Both the position numbers and the translations under genes were made by a program. A DNA stretch of 64,000 nt from NCBI GenBank assembly GCA_020631735.1, contig CM036159.1:99831670-99895669 (forward strand). Direction: 5' to 3'. Below are positions 22,403-35,240 of this stretch, in pieces. The notes under the pieces were generated by a model that was not told where the DNA came from, ran no database searches, and saw only the letters and a list, made by a program, of their open reading frames with translations. Position 1 is the stretch's first letter, and the number at the start of each line of letters is the position of its first letter. The stretch comes from Saccharum officinarum. Its lineage: Eukaryota > Streptophyta > Magnoliopsida > Poales > Poaceae.

Positions 22403-23700
22403 GGTTCAAGATAAACAACAATTTAGTCGGAGAGCGACACACCAATCCGGCTTTAGATCACAAAGATCGAACCCTACAACCTTAGCACCACATCTCCTCT
22501 GGTTATCAATTGTGTCACAATTCGGTTGACCTCACCACGAAGGCTAATCTCTGCTGCGAATCGAAGAACACAAGCAAGAACAAGATAAAACGCAACTCAA
22601 TTGAAGTGACAATTGCGGTTATATGATTAAGCACTCAAAGTTGGGGTCTCGCAAACCGATAACGGCGACTATTCAAAGACAGATTGATCTAAAGCAAAAC
22701 CCAAAGCCTAACATAGGTGGCGGCTACTGATTATAAAAGCCTAAGGGGCGTCTAAGGACCCCTACTCACGTCGCTAAGAAGTCTCGACACGTTACAAGGG
22801 CCAAACGGTCCAAAAGACGGCGACGCGGCGCCCTGACAGATTCTGGACGTCAAATTGTTTCAACGATTCCCATTGACTCCAATGAAATTTGGGCCTCAAA
22901 CCAAAGTCATTGGTTAGCTTATGAAATTATCTTTCCATCCATACGTGGATCATCGAAAACGGAGTCCGAATGCATCTTAGGCGTCTATTTTACTACATAT
23001 TAGTTCTGGAGCCCGAGATAGACTCAAACTTGATATGGATTGAGCTTACAACTTGGCTTGGACGCCCTTGTTTGGCTCCTAAGGTGGTGGCCAAGGAGAA
23101 GGATGTCCTTGGTCATCTCTTAGGTGTTCTCCATTTTCTTGGGACATGCTCTAACTTGGGTCTGGGTCCCAAGTGTGAATAGCAAGCCCACGATGACGTT
23201 ATAGCTCTCAATAGAAACAGCGATAAAATATCTTCGTGATTTGAAGGCTTTGCCAACGTGATATTAAGGTGAAACCAGATCTATTTGAAAGCTTATCAAA
23301 TAATCTTTCCATCAAGTGCTCATTGACCTCAATCGCATTCCGGATGGATGAGTTATGACCTTCGCAATGAAGCATTGTCGGGCTGCGACGAACCGAAAGT
23401 TCAAGTTTGATGGACTTAAATTTTGAGACATATTTATACCTATATTCAAATAGCGACACGTACATGTGGAACCAAGTGAATTATATCTAAAATCACTGTG
23501 CAAATATAGGAACGAACACTCTTATAATCAATGATCGTATCCAATTGTATCATATTCTCATCACGTGTGGCTCCATAATTCAGGAGCGAATAGGAAGAGT
23601 GTGTCCCCTCCGGTCGTCCCGGACGTCACGGTTGTGTCCTGTACTACTCCTGTTGTTTTCAGCCCTTTGCTTAGGATCAAATTGGCTGCGATATCCCTTC
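22403..23700. repeat. Probable decayed LTR-derived sequence
   Basis: A non-coding stretch with phrases typical of long grass LTRs (gattataaaagcctaagggg, cattccggatggatgagtta). Neither a partner LTR nor polymerase motifs lie nearby, so a solo or truncated LTR is the most I can suggest. Confidence 0.3.
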
Positions 23701-24017
23701 CGAAACAAATCCTGCATTGATGGCCACAGCGATGGATAAAAAAGCGTGGAGACATCGGCCAGCATTCATCCGCGCCAGCATGCCATGGTCTGATCCTGAT
23801 TCGATTCCCATCTATCCACTCACCAGCGTCTTCTTGTTCTGCAACACAACACTACTACAGTCCTGCTGTTCCTTTGCACCCCAGCCAAGTCAACATTTAT
23901 TAAATATATATGTATATATAATATAAATATATGTATCATTTCGTGACGATTTTGTGTTGTGAGTAGCACGTAGTACGCACAACACACAGCATGTCAATAC
24001 AGGGATATACTCCCTGT

Positions 24018-24200
24018 CTCCCTCCGTCCATGAATCAGTTTAAAGTTTGACCAAAATTATATAAAAAATACTAACATTCCTGATACAAAATTAGTATCAT
24101 TAGATTAGTTTAGAATATATTTTTATAATAAATTTATTTAGAGACATAAACATTAATACTATTTGTTATAAATTTAATTAAACTTGAGCTACTTTGACCG
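24018..24200. repeat. Stowaway-like MITE, truncated
   Basis: Begins ctccctccgtcc, the Stowaway terminal sequence, followed by an AT-rich body with the phrases agtttaaagtttgacc and ataaatttatttagagacat. The right terminal repeat is missing. Confidence 0.55.
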
Positions 24201-24522
24201 ACGCAGATCCTATGATTGTATTCCTCCCCGCACTGGTGTATACAAGGAGTCAGGACGGCGTCGTTCTCGTGCCTTTGTCCGTGTCCTCTCTTGTGTCTCC
24301 CGTCAGTCACCACGCCGCTGTCAGCCGTCAAGTAAAAAAACACGGCGGAGCATTTACTCGGGCATTGACCTCAACCTCGGCCTGCCCTGCAGCGGTGGAA
24401 AACGACGACCTTTGCTTCCAGAGTGCTGCTCTGCAGGATCTGAACGGCAGGATCCTGCTCGACGAAAAGGCACGGGCCCGGCCGTTCGCACGCTGTGGAG
24501 CGGAGCCCGTCAATCAATCTCA

Positions 24523-24785
24523 GCCCTCGTTTAGTTCCCCATTCTCCTCCAAATTTCACTATGCAAAAAGAAGATTCTCTGTCACATCAAAATGTCGGCA
24601 AATGCATGGAGTACTGAATGTTGATGAAATCAAAAACTAATTGCACAGTTTTGTTGTACTTTGCGAGATGAGCATTTTAAGCCTAGTTAGTCAAAATTTG
24701 GATAATTTTTACCAAATACAAACGAAATGCTACAGGAATTCCGATACAGTGTTTTCCTCCCAAATTCACCGAACTAAACGAGGCC
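24523..24785. repeat. Tourist-like MITE
   Basis: Ends gccctcgtttagttcccc and gaactaaacgaggcc are inverted repeats. Flanks are tca on the left and tcc on the right, an imperfect 3-bp duplication. The body matches the copies at 22124 and 36794, in inverse orientation to 22124. Confidence 0.8.
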
Positions 24786-25033
24786 TCCATGCATTGCACG
24801 GACGGATACAGGAAAAACGTGGGAGAGGAGGAGGCCCATGCCCCATGCAGATGCGATTATTTGGTGAGGCGACGGACGGATGGGATGGCGCACGCCGCAC
24901 CTTCCAGGAGACGAGCCGAGCGGGACATGCATTGCACGGCGGCCCTGCTGGACACGAGAGAGAATGGACGTCTTTTTTTGTTGGGTTCCTCCGGCGCCCC
25001 CGCCCGCTCGCGCTAGGTCGATCGGCGAGTGCA

Positions 25034-25141
25034 GCCTGTTCGTTTGAAGTTATTAACCAAATCAGTCACCCAACAATATTTTTCTCTTAAAAATCAGCTA
25101 ACAGTACTATCAGCCAGCTAAATTAGCCTAAACGAACAGCC
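25034..25141. repeat. Short MITE, gcctgttcgttt family
   Basis: Left end gcctgttcgtttg and right end taaacgaacagcc are inverted repeats enclosing about 80 bp. A second right-end-like phrase, cccaaacgaaca, follows directly, suggesting a partial duplication of the end. Confidence 0.6.
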
Positions 25142-26539
25142 AAATTAGCCCAAACGAACATGCTGTTGGTTAGTGATGGGCTGGTGGCTGTTGGGCGTGG
25201 GTTCTGGACGCGCGGCGCGCAGGTCCGGCGGCCCGCCGGGCTTGCCATCCGGAGAATCGTACCGACTGCATGGCTGCCACCAGCAGCTGCGGCTCCAGGT
25301 TCCAGCCTCAGCCCTCAGGTGGCCAGTGATGGATGGATGGATGCACAGGCTGACAGGCAGCACAGTGAACTGGCCGGACGATGACTCTGAAGAAGAACCA
25401 TCAACCATATGCCTGCCTGGCTGAAAACAGCTCACATCCCATCCCATCCTCTTTACTGGAAATAATTAAACAGTACTACGTACAGTAGGTAACGAGTGTA
25501 CAAGATCGCCCATGGAAATGACAGGTGGTCTTGGCATTTGCGGGCAGCGGCCACATGTTTTGCAAAATACACTAGTACTATATCTTGTCACTCAACAAAT
25601 TTGAGGTTCGAATAATCACACAATGTGAACCAAGATATCGCATTCAAACGGAAGCAGCTAGGCCGGCACAAATTTTCAACGAGATAAAGCATAGGTCGTA
25701 TAACATGATAACAACCTCACGATCAAATCGGGCAACAAAAAGTCGTGAAAACTTAGAGTAGGGATATGAGTATATATGTGTGTGTTTGTCAAGAATCAAG
25801 AACCCTAATGATGGAAAAACCGTACACATACTCACTCCCGAACGAACTGAACAGCGGTCAAATCGGGCAACACAAGTAAAGTCGACGATCATGAAAGTTT
25901 GGGAGGACGACGATGTGCATATGGACAATATATATGTTCGTCATGATTCAAGAACCCTAGATAATGATGGAAACTGTACTGGTACCACTACCCACTGCGG
26001 AACCAACTAAACACCGGCCGGGTTTGTCAATGCGTGCTGTTACAGATTGACTCGATCGACCAGTGAGTGTGTGAGTCAGTGTGACCAGCCTATCCGAGAA
26101 TGCTACTAGCTAAAGGACGGCGACAAGCTAGTCAACATGCGAGAAGGCCATTGACTAGTCTCATGGCCTGCGTGCTTTACTTGTACGATTTGTACACTAG
26201 TACTGTATAGTAGTACTACACCATCATCATTGACATTACTCGATCGAGTAGTCAAGTGCCACGTACGGCTAGCTGTAGGAGTACATCACGAGTCAAGACC
26301 ATGGATACGCTGCGTACGCATATACGCCAACAAAGACAATGATGTCTGTACGTGTCTGCATCCTGAAGACGTACCGCCACCAGACCGGGCTGAATAATGT
26401 TTCAAAAAAAAGACCGGGCTGAATATCCATGGTCCCAAAGTCCAAACCGTCGTAGCCTTCAACGGAACTTGCAATTGCAAGTGACGCCAAGCAAGCCACT
26501 GGTGGCCACAGCATTGCATCATTTGCATGCATGTGTTTA

Positions 26540-26776
26540 GGGCGCGTTTGGATCGCAACCACAATTTGCCACACCATGCCGCAGTTTCCGTGCCCAAGTT
26601 TGTTGAGCGTTTGGTGCATGGCTGAACTTGCGGCATGCCACACCCCTCGCCACAGCCAAGCAGTTCATTTTTGACGCTGTAGTATGCCTAACATGCGGCG
26701 GACGAATGAGCCGCCAAACTTTTGGAGCAGCCGCATGCGCGGCGTGGCGTGAGGAGGTCATCAACCACACGCGCCC
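26540..26776. repeat. Tourist-like MITE with TTA target duplication
   Basis: The 237-bp element starts gggcgcgtttggatcgcaac and ends accacacgcgccc. It is flanked by tta at 26537-26539 and 26777-26779. It is unrelated in its interior to the other Tourist-like copies here, being rich in gccgca and gcatgcc phrases. Confidence 0.85.
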
Positions 26777-26779
26777 TTA

Positions 26780-29647
26780 GTGTTGGGACTTGGGAGAGCG
26801 ATCGAGCGTGTGCGAGAGGCCGGGCACACGCAGGGTTTTTTTTATCGGCCGAAAGTCGCCGATATTTTCGAAATTTTCTTTCTATCCTTAGGGTCCGATA
26901 AAATTTGATATCAGCCAAATTTTTCTCTTCTTTTCTGTTTCTACACAGACAATCCAAAATCAGCCACGCGACGGTCCGACACTTATAATGATTTATTCGT
27001 GTTTTGATTTGTGAACCAGTGATGTTTAATATCTTAGGAATAGTTTCAAGTCAAATTCTATAATTTTTTTTAAATTTTTTTTTTTTGAATTTGGTCCGAT
27101 ATTTCTGATATATCTCGCTTATCCTCTTTATCTTTTAATTTTCGATAATGAAAACCTTGGCACACGATACGAAAATACACGTTGGTGTGAACGGAGGGAA
27201 GACTTTTGCAGGGCAAAACCCAGAGCTGCCGTCGAGATCAGGATCAGGACCTGGACCATTGCGTCTGGATTTCGTGATGCATGTGTGCGCGCGCGCAATT
27301 ATTTTGGCTACTACTCCATCAATATGTAGGCGACTTGTGAACGCATTGAATGGGCGGGCAACGTCTGCTCCCGGTAGCTTAGCGACCTCTAGTTATGGGT
27401 TGTGGTAGGAGGAGTACCGAGTACGTAGGAGATCGTCCACAGCAGGGGTGTGCGCTGCGCACCTGTGCAAGCGTGTGCGTAGGAAATTAAACACACGGCG
27501 AAGAACAAGAGGGTCATCAGGAGTACATGACAGATGGGTTCGATCGACCGATCGATGGACGTATCGTACAAATACCAAATACTCCGTCCATTTGAAAAAA
27601 ATAAGGTGTACGGAGTACAGCTGAAGTGTTTAACTATACTTTGACCTCTGCATTCATGCCGTAGTACTATGTTAATTTGGATCCTGAATTTTGGTCGTAC
27701 TCGTCGATAGAAAGGAGTGAGTGGATAGATCAGCAGTACGTACATCTAATCCATGGGTATAGCGTACCTATTCTAGCAACAAACAGAAGTGCCCGTGTGA
27801 TAACACGTGACAACAACCACTGCTAGAGTACTGGTAGTACAAGAATAGTCAACTGGAAAAGGATCGGGAGCAGTTAAAACGGAGAGAAAACTACGGTACA
27901 CGACGATATACAGCTGGTGGTAGACGCCGACGGTGGACAAAGTCACGCCTGCTCACCGCGCTGAGCTTGTTCTCTCTCGGTGTGGAGGCCGGCGACGTCC
28001 AATCTGGAAACTCGATCGTGGGGACGAGAAACTGTAAGGAGCTGTTTGGTTGAAAACCTCACCAGGCACGTAACAGCTACGAGTAGTAGTCAGGCTCAGG
28101 CAGTAATCTGATCTTGTCTTGGGGTGCTGAAGCAAAATGTTGCCCAGCCGACCATGAATGCCTTCCCACCTAAAGCTTGGACAGGCACCAAACTCGTCCG
28201 GTAGCCCTTGGATCCTACCCGTCGTCTACAGATTTTGGTCAGGGACGGATGCAGCCAGTTACCTGGAGTGCTTTTTTTGAGCAATTACCTGGAGTACTTT
28301 GTTTGGGAGCCACTAGCTAGTAGCTACCCGTAGTTCGCAGTGGCAATCATCATCTCCATGGTCGCATCGCGAGAACTCGAGCGATCGAGAGCAGCGCACA
28401 TGCCGGAGCAGTGCATGCACGTTGTTGGAGACGACAGTCCGGAACCGAGACGGCGAGACCCCAGGGTGTTGACGGATTTACCTGATGAGGTTTTCTTTTT
28501 CAATTCATCAGGTGTATTGTATGCGTCATCAGACTGATATATGAGTGGCGCTAGCTGTCCGATTCAGATAAAACATCGTGTTGCTTGATTAACAAATTCG
28601 AAGTCTTGGAATGTTTTGTAGGAGTTGTTTTGTATATCAGACTGGCATGAGTCGTGCTGTCCAATTCAGAAGTAACATACACGTACATACTCCGTATATA
28701 GCAACAAACGTTGAGACAGGCAGACAATTTGGTGGATTGATACTTAATAAAGCTATCTTCTGAACAAAAAACAAGCAAAGCTCCCTACATTTAGCAGCAT
28801 ATCAATCAATCAGGAGTTACATCATAGAGCAATGATAAGAAGCATCCAGAATTCAAGTTCAGCTCATTATATTTGGCAAAAGATTCGTGCATAGGACAAG
28901 AACAAAGAAAGGAAATCAAACAAACCAACTTCTTCGACATTCGTACTGCAAGAAGAAGAAGAAGAAGAAGAAGAAGAAGGGAAAAAAAAGACTAGTTTGA
29001 TGTTACTAGTATCATATCGTTTAAGCAACAAGAGCAGCCGCATGATTGAAGCTTCCCTGCTTGTGATATTTTCTCCCACACATGCACACGTTGCTTTTTT
29101 GGGGTTGCAGAGATTGAGATATGTAGATGACGTTGTGTTTGTTAATGGATAATTAGCAATGAATAGTGGATCATTGTTAGTATTGGTAGATGGTCACGAT
29201 CTCATCACGTACTCGTCACCTCTCGCTTCCTCTTTCCTCTCTAGCGTCACTCGCACGTCAATGGCATTATGGCAGTATGGTTTTGGAAATTTGCCAGGTG
29301 TGGATTGAGTCTAAAATATACTAGCAAACGTGTCTATTACAAAGCAAGGAAAATATAACTTGTTCCATATAACTTGTGGCACGTTATCTAGACGATTTAG
29401 GCTTGGAGATTATTTAACGATGATGGCGGCGTCATTCAATAAGTCTTCAAATCAGACTTCATTGGACGTGCCTTGTAATCGATTGTCTAGCAAACGTACC
29501 ATTGTGTTACAATGGAACGTTGCGCCGCAGTCACCTGGACGATTTACGTCTCAAAAATTTATTCAACGATGGCGTCTTGTTTCCATATTGGTGGTCGGCA
29601 TCTGCATCTTAGTCGGACTATGTAGTATTATTGGACGCAGGTTGTTC
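26780..29647. other. Intergenic, no supported gene
   Basis: No coding sequence could be supported. A short frame at 28340-28537 contains LTDLPDEV, reminiscent of the start of an F-box, but it ends at once and has no continuation. A short Stowaway-type tactccgtcc fragment sits near 27580-27620. Confidence 0.5.
28951..28979 (+). repeat. (GAA)n microsatellite
   Basis: About nine to ten consecutive agaaga-phase trinucleotide units in noncoding sequence. Confidence 0.9.
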
Positions 29648-29650
29648 TAA

Positions 29651-30048
29651 GGGGCTCCTTGGTTACGGGCTAGTGCCTGCCACCGCCACGGAAGCCACGC
29701 CACAGTTTGTGGCAAAGAAAATCTCTGCCACACTCGCCACAAAAAAACATATAGAAAAAAGTGTGGCGGCGGCGTGAACCAAACACTGTCTATGTGCTGT
29801 GGCGAAGGACGGCCGGCAACCAAACAACTTTCTCTTTAATATTATTATTACGTATTATACAGAGATAGTAATTGTTAGCTACTAATAATTAGATCCAAAC
29901 AAGTCTAAGTAATTGTTTAGTTAATTATTAGTTGAATACCCAAGTAATAGCTATTTTATTAGTTACACCAAACTAGGTAATTATAACAGCAACTAATATT
30001 AGCTATGAGTTAGCTAACTATTTGCAGCTAATGGATTCAAAGAGGGCC
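29651..30048. repeat. Tourist-like element with TAA target duplication, composite
   Basis: Left end ggggctccttggttac and the inverse of the right end, ggccctctttgaatcc, match at about ten of sixteen positions. Flanks are taa at 29648-29650 and 30049-30051. The left half has tgtggc/gccaca phrases and the right half ttagctaactatttgcagct phrases, as if two MITE families were joined or one inserted in the other. Confidence 0.6.
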
Positions 30049-30982
30049 TAAATATGCGCACACATGTATAACTGACCCGGCTTAACGTGACTGATGATCG
30101 AAATTCAGCGAGCAGTTAATATTCGTACAAGATTAGCAACCGCAGCTACAAAGACATTTTACCGTCAAATATCCAATAATCCAGACGTCGCTCGTCAGAT
30201 ACAGTATACTTCTAGTATCATCATGCTTGCTTTACGTTACGGGGAAAAAAGCGCGCGGAGTTAATGTAATCGCGATGTAAACCTTCCCCATTTATGGACG
30301 GAAATGATGGATAATCGATCGGTTCATGTATACCCGACGAAGCGATTAATAATAAAGCTTAGCGATTGCATTGCTGCATCTCCATCGCGTTAAGATAATG
30401 ATCCGTCCGCCGTTGCATTGCATCGCCTTCCTTGCTTCGATCGGGGCCCTGTTCGTTCGTTAGCTCCAGCTTAACAGTCCCCCGCCGGCCCCAACAAACA
30501 AACGAATAATAAAGATATGGCGATTAGGGAAGCAAAGCAATGGCGGATGAGCCGGACCGGCGGCCGGAGCTCGCGATCGATCCAATCCATCGCGATTACT
30601 TATGTTAGGTAAACCATGCCTTGTTAAACCTTAATGAGGTCGCCTGACTTTCTTTTCCCACCCGCAACCTGCTGCTGCAGCAGTCCAGCACCACGTACTC
30701 GGTCCGGTCCGGCGCACACCGCACGCCTAGGCCCAGCATACGACCGGCCGACGGCGACGAGCCAACCGTCTGGCGGGGCTCCGTCGTCTGCGGCGAAAGG
30801 GATCGGGTTCATACGAGCGAGCTAGAGCAGCTTGCTAGGTCACCACGGCCTCATCACCTCCGATCCGCTGCTGCTAAGCTGCGGCGTCGCTGTCGGCGTT
30901 AACAGGGGCCGTGGACCTGTGGCCTCCGTACCGAGAGAGGTCACATCACGGCGACCCGGCGGAACAAGAGGTGGCTCGCTGC

Positions 30983-31008
30983 GCTGCTGCTGCTGCTGCT
31001 GCTGCTGA
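30983..31008 (+). repeat. (CTG)n microsatellite
   Basis: About eight gct/ctg units upstream of the TATA-like element at 31104. Confidence 0.9.
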
Positions 31009-31103
31009 TGCGATCCGATCCCCGATCCGACCGCGCGCATTAGAAAAATAGGGCGCCGCTCGGCGAGGCCTCTGGTGGCCGCACACGTCGCGCCGGCCCT
31101 GCT

Positions 31104-31461
31104 TATTTAAGCCGCCCTCCGTCCTACTCTACTCACTCACTTCACCGGAGACCGGACCAGCCATCCGCCGTAGCCGGAGCCCGGGTGCACGTTGAAACAC
31201 ATACGGAGCCGCCCCGTCCCGCTCGCTCAGCATATACGGAGGCAACCGCCGGTAGTAGGCCGCGCGCGCGTGCACCGATCCAACACTACTGCTCCGCCGT
31301 CGTCCACCGCCCGCGTGCGCTCGCCACCACACAGCAGCAGCACAAGAAAAAGTCTGGAGGCGTCGGCGGCGGCGCGCGGCTCCAATCCTTGGATCGGTCA
31401 AGCAGTTGAAGGGCGAGCGAGCAGCTAGTGCGCCCTTCGCTACGCGCGCCCGGGCATTGCT
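31104..31461 (+). promoter_or_regulatory. Promoter plus first-exon-like segment without an attached CDS
   Basis: A tatttaa element at 31104-31110 lies in a CpG-rich region and is followed by a leader-like, C-rich sequence (cactcacttcaccggagacc). A perfect-looking GTAAGT donor starts at 31462 after cgggcattgct. This is the texture of a grass 5' UTR exon. No protein-coding exon could be recognised in the 2-3 kb downstream, which is AT-rich with gtacgtacgt runs. It may drive a noncoding RNA, a gene disrupted by MITEs, or be a remnant. Confidence 0.35.
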
Positions 31462-32504
31462 GTAAGTTCCTTTCTGAATTGTTCCTGCCTCTTGTTTTGC
31501 TTCCATTCCCATTCATGTTGGTACTCCATGTTCGCTTTCCTGAGAAGACAAGCATTGTTCGCTAATTTGTTATGAGAGAAAGCATTATTCCTACGCTAAA
31601 ATGGTACGGCTTGGAAGATAAGCAAACGGGGCCTCGGAGGAACGCGTAAGATGATTCAGTACGTTTACTTATCTTGTTCCAGTCGACTGAATCTCATGCA
31701 CGTTCCTTCACTACTCTGCCATTTTGGTTCTCTTCTCTAGCTGCGTGGACGATTTGCCGGCCTGCTATAGCTAGCTAGGTCCGAAATGCATGCAACGGTG
31801 TTCCTATCCGTATCTTGAGTCGATCGATCCATGCATGCATGCTTCGTTACGTACAAGCTTTGTTTGTGTGTTTTGATCAACTGATGATAGCCGTAAGATG
31901 CTGAAACGGGTTAATTCGGCCGCATGATTAATCGATTATTACTTATGATAGGATAAATAAACCGTTACCGTACGGGCAATCGTAGTAAGTAGCCACATAA
32001 TTGAAGCCAAGCATCGGTGTGATAACGCGCTGAAACGCACTACTACACGGTCAGTCAGTGCGCTTGCTGGGTACGTACGTCGTACAGACTACATGTGCCA
32101 TTAATTGAAGCTGCAGACGTGTCCTGAACTAAAGCCAGATCGCAGATCGCACTAGCGTATACAGTATAGTACGTACGTACAGTCATGGGTGCATTGATAT
32201 CACATCGGACTATCGGAGGATCCGAGTACGTACGTACATACTGGAGCAGGAGCAGGAGCAGGAGCATGAGTAGCCACTAGTAACAGTACGTACTGGAGAC
32301 GGACGTACCGAACGTCAACACAGCAACTTGTTGCTGGGCTGCTTCTTGCTTGCACGTACGGGATCACCCAACACAGGGTCTGATGATTGATGAACATATG
32401 GAAGCTAAGCACTGTTTTTTTTTAATTTCCCTGCTGTACACGGCAACATGGTGCCTGTACGTTCTATGCTATTTAGTACTACTACGTAGTACTGGACAAT
32501 TCAT
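31462..32504. other. Intergenic or intronic, no supported gene
   Basis: No coding sequence supported. Contains gtacgtacgt and atgcatgc runs and a (GGAGCA)n repeat at 32243-32266. I looked for mature sequences of the common conserved plant microRNAs by eye and found none. Confidence 0.4.
32243..32266 (+). repeat. (GGAGCA)n microsatellite
   Basis: Four consecutive ggagca units. Confidence 0.85.
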
Positions 32505-32507
32505 TTA

Positions 32508-32745
32508 GGGTGTGTTCAGTTCCTTCATAGTTCTATTTTTTTTTAAGATTCCTCGTCACATCGACACTATAGACGTATGCATAAAGTATTAAATATAGGT
32601 AAAAAATAACCAATTACATATTTTGGTTGTAAATTACGAGACGAATCTTTAGAACCTAATTCGTAATTGAACAGTAATTACTAAATATAAACGAAAGAGT
32701 TACTGTGCTTCTAAAAATTTTATAGGGCAACTAAGCACACCGTCC
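32508..32745. repeat. Tourist-like MITE
   Basis: Left end gggtgtgttcagttcc and right end caactaagcacaccg are inverted repeats. The body carries ttcctcgtcacatcgacac and aattacgagacgaatcttt, the family interior. Flanking tta and taa are compatible with a mutated 3-bp duplication. Confidence 0.7.
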
Positions 32746-32932
32746 TAAACGTTTGCTTGCCACGGTAAGCCAGAGGCTTGGCAGTCCAAAACTACTGTAC
32801 AAGCACGTGGCAACCAAACAGTTTCAGGACCTGAATGAAACAAAAGGCTAGTCCTAGTAGCTAGGTCAGTGGCTTCTGGATTGGCAGCCCAATCAACAGC
32901 AGCCACAAAAGCCCACAAGCACTAATTACAAC

Positions 32933-33154
32933 GCCTTGTTTACATCCGCCGGCGGCACTGTGCTAAATCACCGTAGCTTTTTGTTTTTATTTGGTAATAA
33001 TTGTCCAAACTTCGATTAATTAGGCTCAAAATGTTCGTCGTAAAGTACAATAAAACTACTACAACTCCATGCATGTGCCGACATTTTAACGTGATGGGGA
33101 ATCTTCTTTTTACATAGTAGAATTTAGGGGTGAATTTGGAAATCTAAACAAGGC
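32933..33154. repeat. Tourist-like MITE
   Basis: Ends gccttgtttacatcc and aaatctaaacaaggc are inverted repeats. The interior has the family phrases actccatgcatgtgccgac and gaatcttctttttacatag. Confidence 0.7.
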
Positions 33155-33680
33155 CCACAAGTGGAGTGCTCTACACAAGCAATATATAACATGAGTCTCA
33201 GTCAGTCAGCCGCTAGCCAGTAGGCACCATCGCAGCCACCACATTGTTTACACTCTGGTCAACACGAGATTACCTGCTGCTGGTAGGTACGGTGTAGGTG
33301 CAGTTTTTACTTTTGATTGAGGCGAGGAACCGCACATGATTGCTTATCCCTGAAACAAAACAAGTTGACAAAACGGCCCTTTTCCGTTTTCTCGCCCAGC
33401 CGCGTGTGCTCCGTTCCTCGACCGGAGATGCCGCGCCGCACCGCGACCATCACTTTTTCGTCCCTCGCCATCGCAAAGCCACGAGGACGACGGCGAGGAA
33501 AAAAACTGACACGGTCTCTTCTCATCTTATCTCTCAGCGCAAGACGTCCGCGTGGTTTGTCAACTCAAGCTCATCCCATCGTCTCCGTCCGATTCCCCTT
33601 TCTCCGTGCTTCCGTGGTGGTGGCCTGGTGGCCTGGTGGGCGCACAGCACCCATCGCTCCATCCACTTTGCCCTTGTATA
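33155..33680. other. Intergenic, no supported gene
   Basis: A locally GC-rich stretch of about 350 bp (33370-33670) opens frames on several registers, but none has a start context, splice sites or family resemblance I would defend. Confidence 0.4.
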
Positions 33681-33908
33681 GATAGGGTGAAAAAGTTGAA
33701 AACTTTTTAAGATTCTTCGTTACATTAAATCTTTGCACGTATGCATGGAACATTAAATGTAAGTAAAAAAAACTAATTACACAGTTTCTCTGTAATTTAG
33801 GAGACAAATCTTTTGAGTCTACTTAGACCATGATGAGACAATAATTATCAAATACAAACGAAAATGCTACTACACTTTTTAGACAATTTTTTTCTATCTA
33901 AACAATGC
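33681..33908. repeat. Tourist-like MITE, ends decayed
   Basis: The body has attcttcgttacattaaatc and gtctacttagaccatgatga, matching the interior of the other copies. The right end reads tctatctaaacaatgcc and the left end is worn. Confidence 0.55.
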
Positions 33909-34029
33909 CTTTGTCTTCCCCCTCCGGATGATTTGCACGGAAGCGCCGGCCTGGGTCATCAGATTGTTGGGCTGACTGCTGATCGAGGGCCCACGCGGCC
34001 CGGCCCGCGCTGGGGAGTGGTGGTGGGGT

Positions 34030-34820
34030 CCGTCTTTTTTTGTTTTTAGCCTTTTTTTTAAAAGATTTTCTTAAATACGCCCCTGACGGAAAGATTTCAA
34101 GAAATGGACCCAGCGCTTGGCGCCATCCACGCTAGCGCCAAGGTAACACAGCTTGGCGCCATTGATGTTGGCGCCAAGCCCCCATGCCACTTGGCCGACG
34201 ACGCCAAATCACTATTATGTGGTAAATTTTTGTGTTCATATGGACCCAGCGCTGTCGGTAAATTTTTAAATTTATCAATGTCCAAATCACAGTAAAAATC
34301 CAGACTTAGCTATATTTCCATCCCCATCCCATAGTAAATTTAAAGACTTAGCCAAATAAATCTGGATTTTTGCTACGGCTTGTATATGTTAAAATACCAA
34401 CTATTATGTGGTAGACATATGAAAAAATAGCTTTTTTAAACATGACTTGGACATTTACAAATTTGAAATTTTAACATGACTTTCTGTTTGATCACATAGA
34501 ACAACCTAGCAATACTTAGGATAAAAAAATGATATATATGGTAACAGGTCTGTGGCGCTAGACTTGGCGCTAATGGTGACGGTGCCAAGGTGCTGCCACG
34601 TCAGCGTCAGCTCAGCGTCGTCGGCCAAGTGGCATGGGGGCTTGACGCCAACGTTAACGGCGCCAAGTCGTGTTACCTTGCCGCCAGCGTGGATGGCGCC
34701 AAGCCCTTGGCGCCAGCGTGGATGACGCCAAACCCATGGTCTATTTTCTGAAATCTTTTCGTTAGGAGCGTATTTGAGAAAATCTTTCGAAAAAAGGGCT
34801 AAAAAAATAAAAAAAAAAGC
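34030..34820. mobile_element. Foldback Mutator-like non-autonomous element, 791 bp
   Basis: Two long inverted arms (about 34030-34215 and 34600-34820) pair over roughly 190 bp. Both contain, in inverse orientation, agattttct-aaatacgc, a cgcttggcgcc-type repeat, aaggtaacac, and cccccatgccacttggccga. The right arm has one extra ggcgcca unit. The element is flanked by a perfect 11-bp direct repeat, ggtggtggggt, at 34019-34029 and 34821-34831, close to the 9-11 bp duplications of Mutator-like elements. The arms carry many palindromic ggcgcc motifs. Transcription across it would give a long hairpin RNA. Confidence 0.78.
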
Positions 34821-34909
34821 GGTGGTGGGGTTTGGGCGCCGTTTTGCGGGCTGATCAGATCGGACGGCCGCCGGCATGGGCGCTCTGATGGCTACCGGCG
34901 GGGCGCTTA

Positions 34910-35152
34910 GGGTTGTCTAGTTGGTGAAAAAGTTTGGGTTTGGTTACTGTAGTATTTTTCGTTTTATTTGGCAATTTATGTCCAATCATAGACTAATTAG
35001 GCTCAAAAGATTTGTCTCGTGATTTACAACTAAACTGTGTAATAAGTTTTTCTTTCGTCTACATTTAGTATTCCATGCATGTGCCGCAAAATTTGATGTA
35101 ACAGGTACTATAGCACTTTTTGGGTTTACTTTTCGTCAAAACAAACAGGCTC
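34910..35152. repeat. Tourist-like MITE with TTA target duplication
   Basis: Starts gggttgtctagttgg, ends aaaacaaacaggctc, and is flanked by tta at 34907-34909 and 35153-35155. The interior has aggctcaaaagatttgtctc and catttagtattccatgca, typical of the family. Confidence 0.75.
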
Positions 35153-35240
35153 TTAATTTGTTGGGTGAATTGTCCCGGTCTGGTTCTGATGCATGGGGGA
35201 GTGGGAACACATCACATGATGGCGCTGGCACGGGTCGGGA

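Noticed and set aside
28340..28537. Possible F-box gene start (LTDLPDEV)
   Set aside because: The motif is short, the frame ends immediately, and no downstream exon or repeat domain was found.
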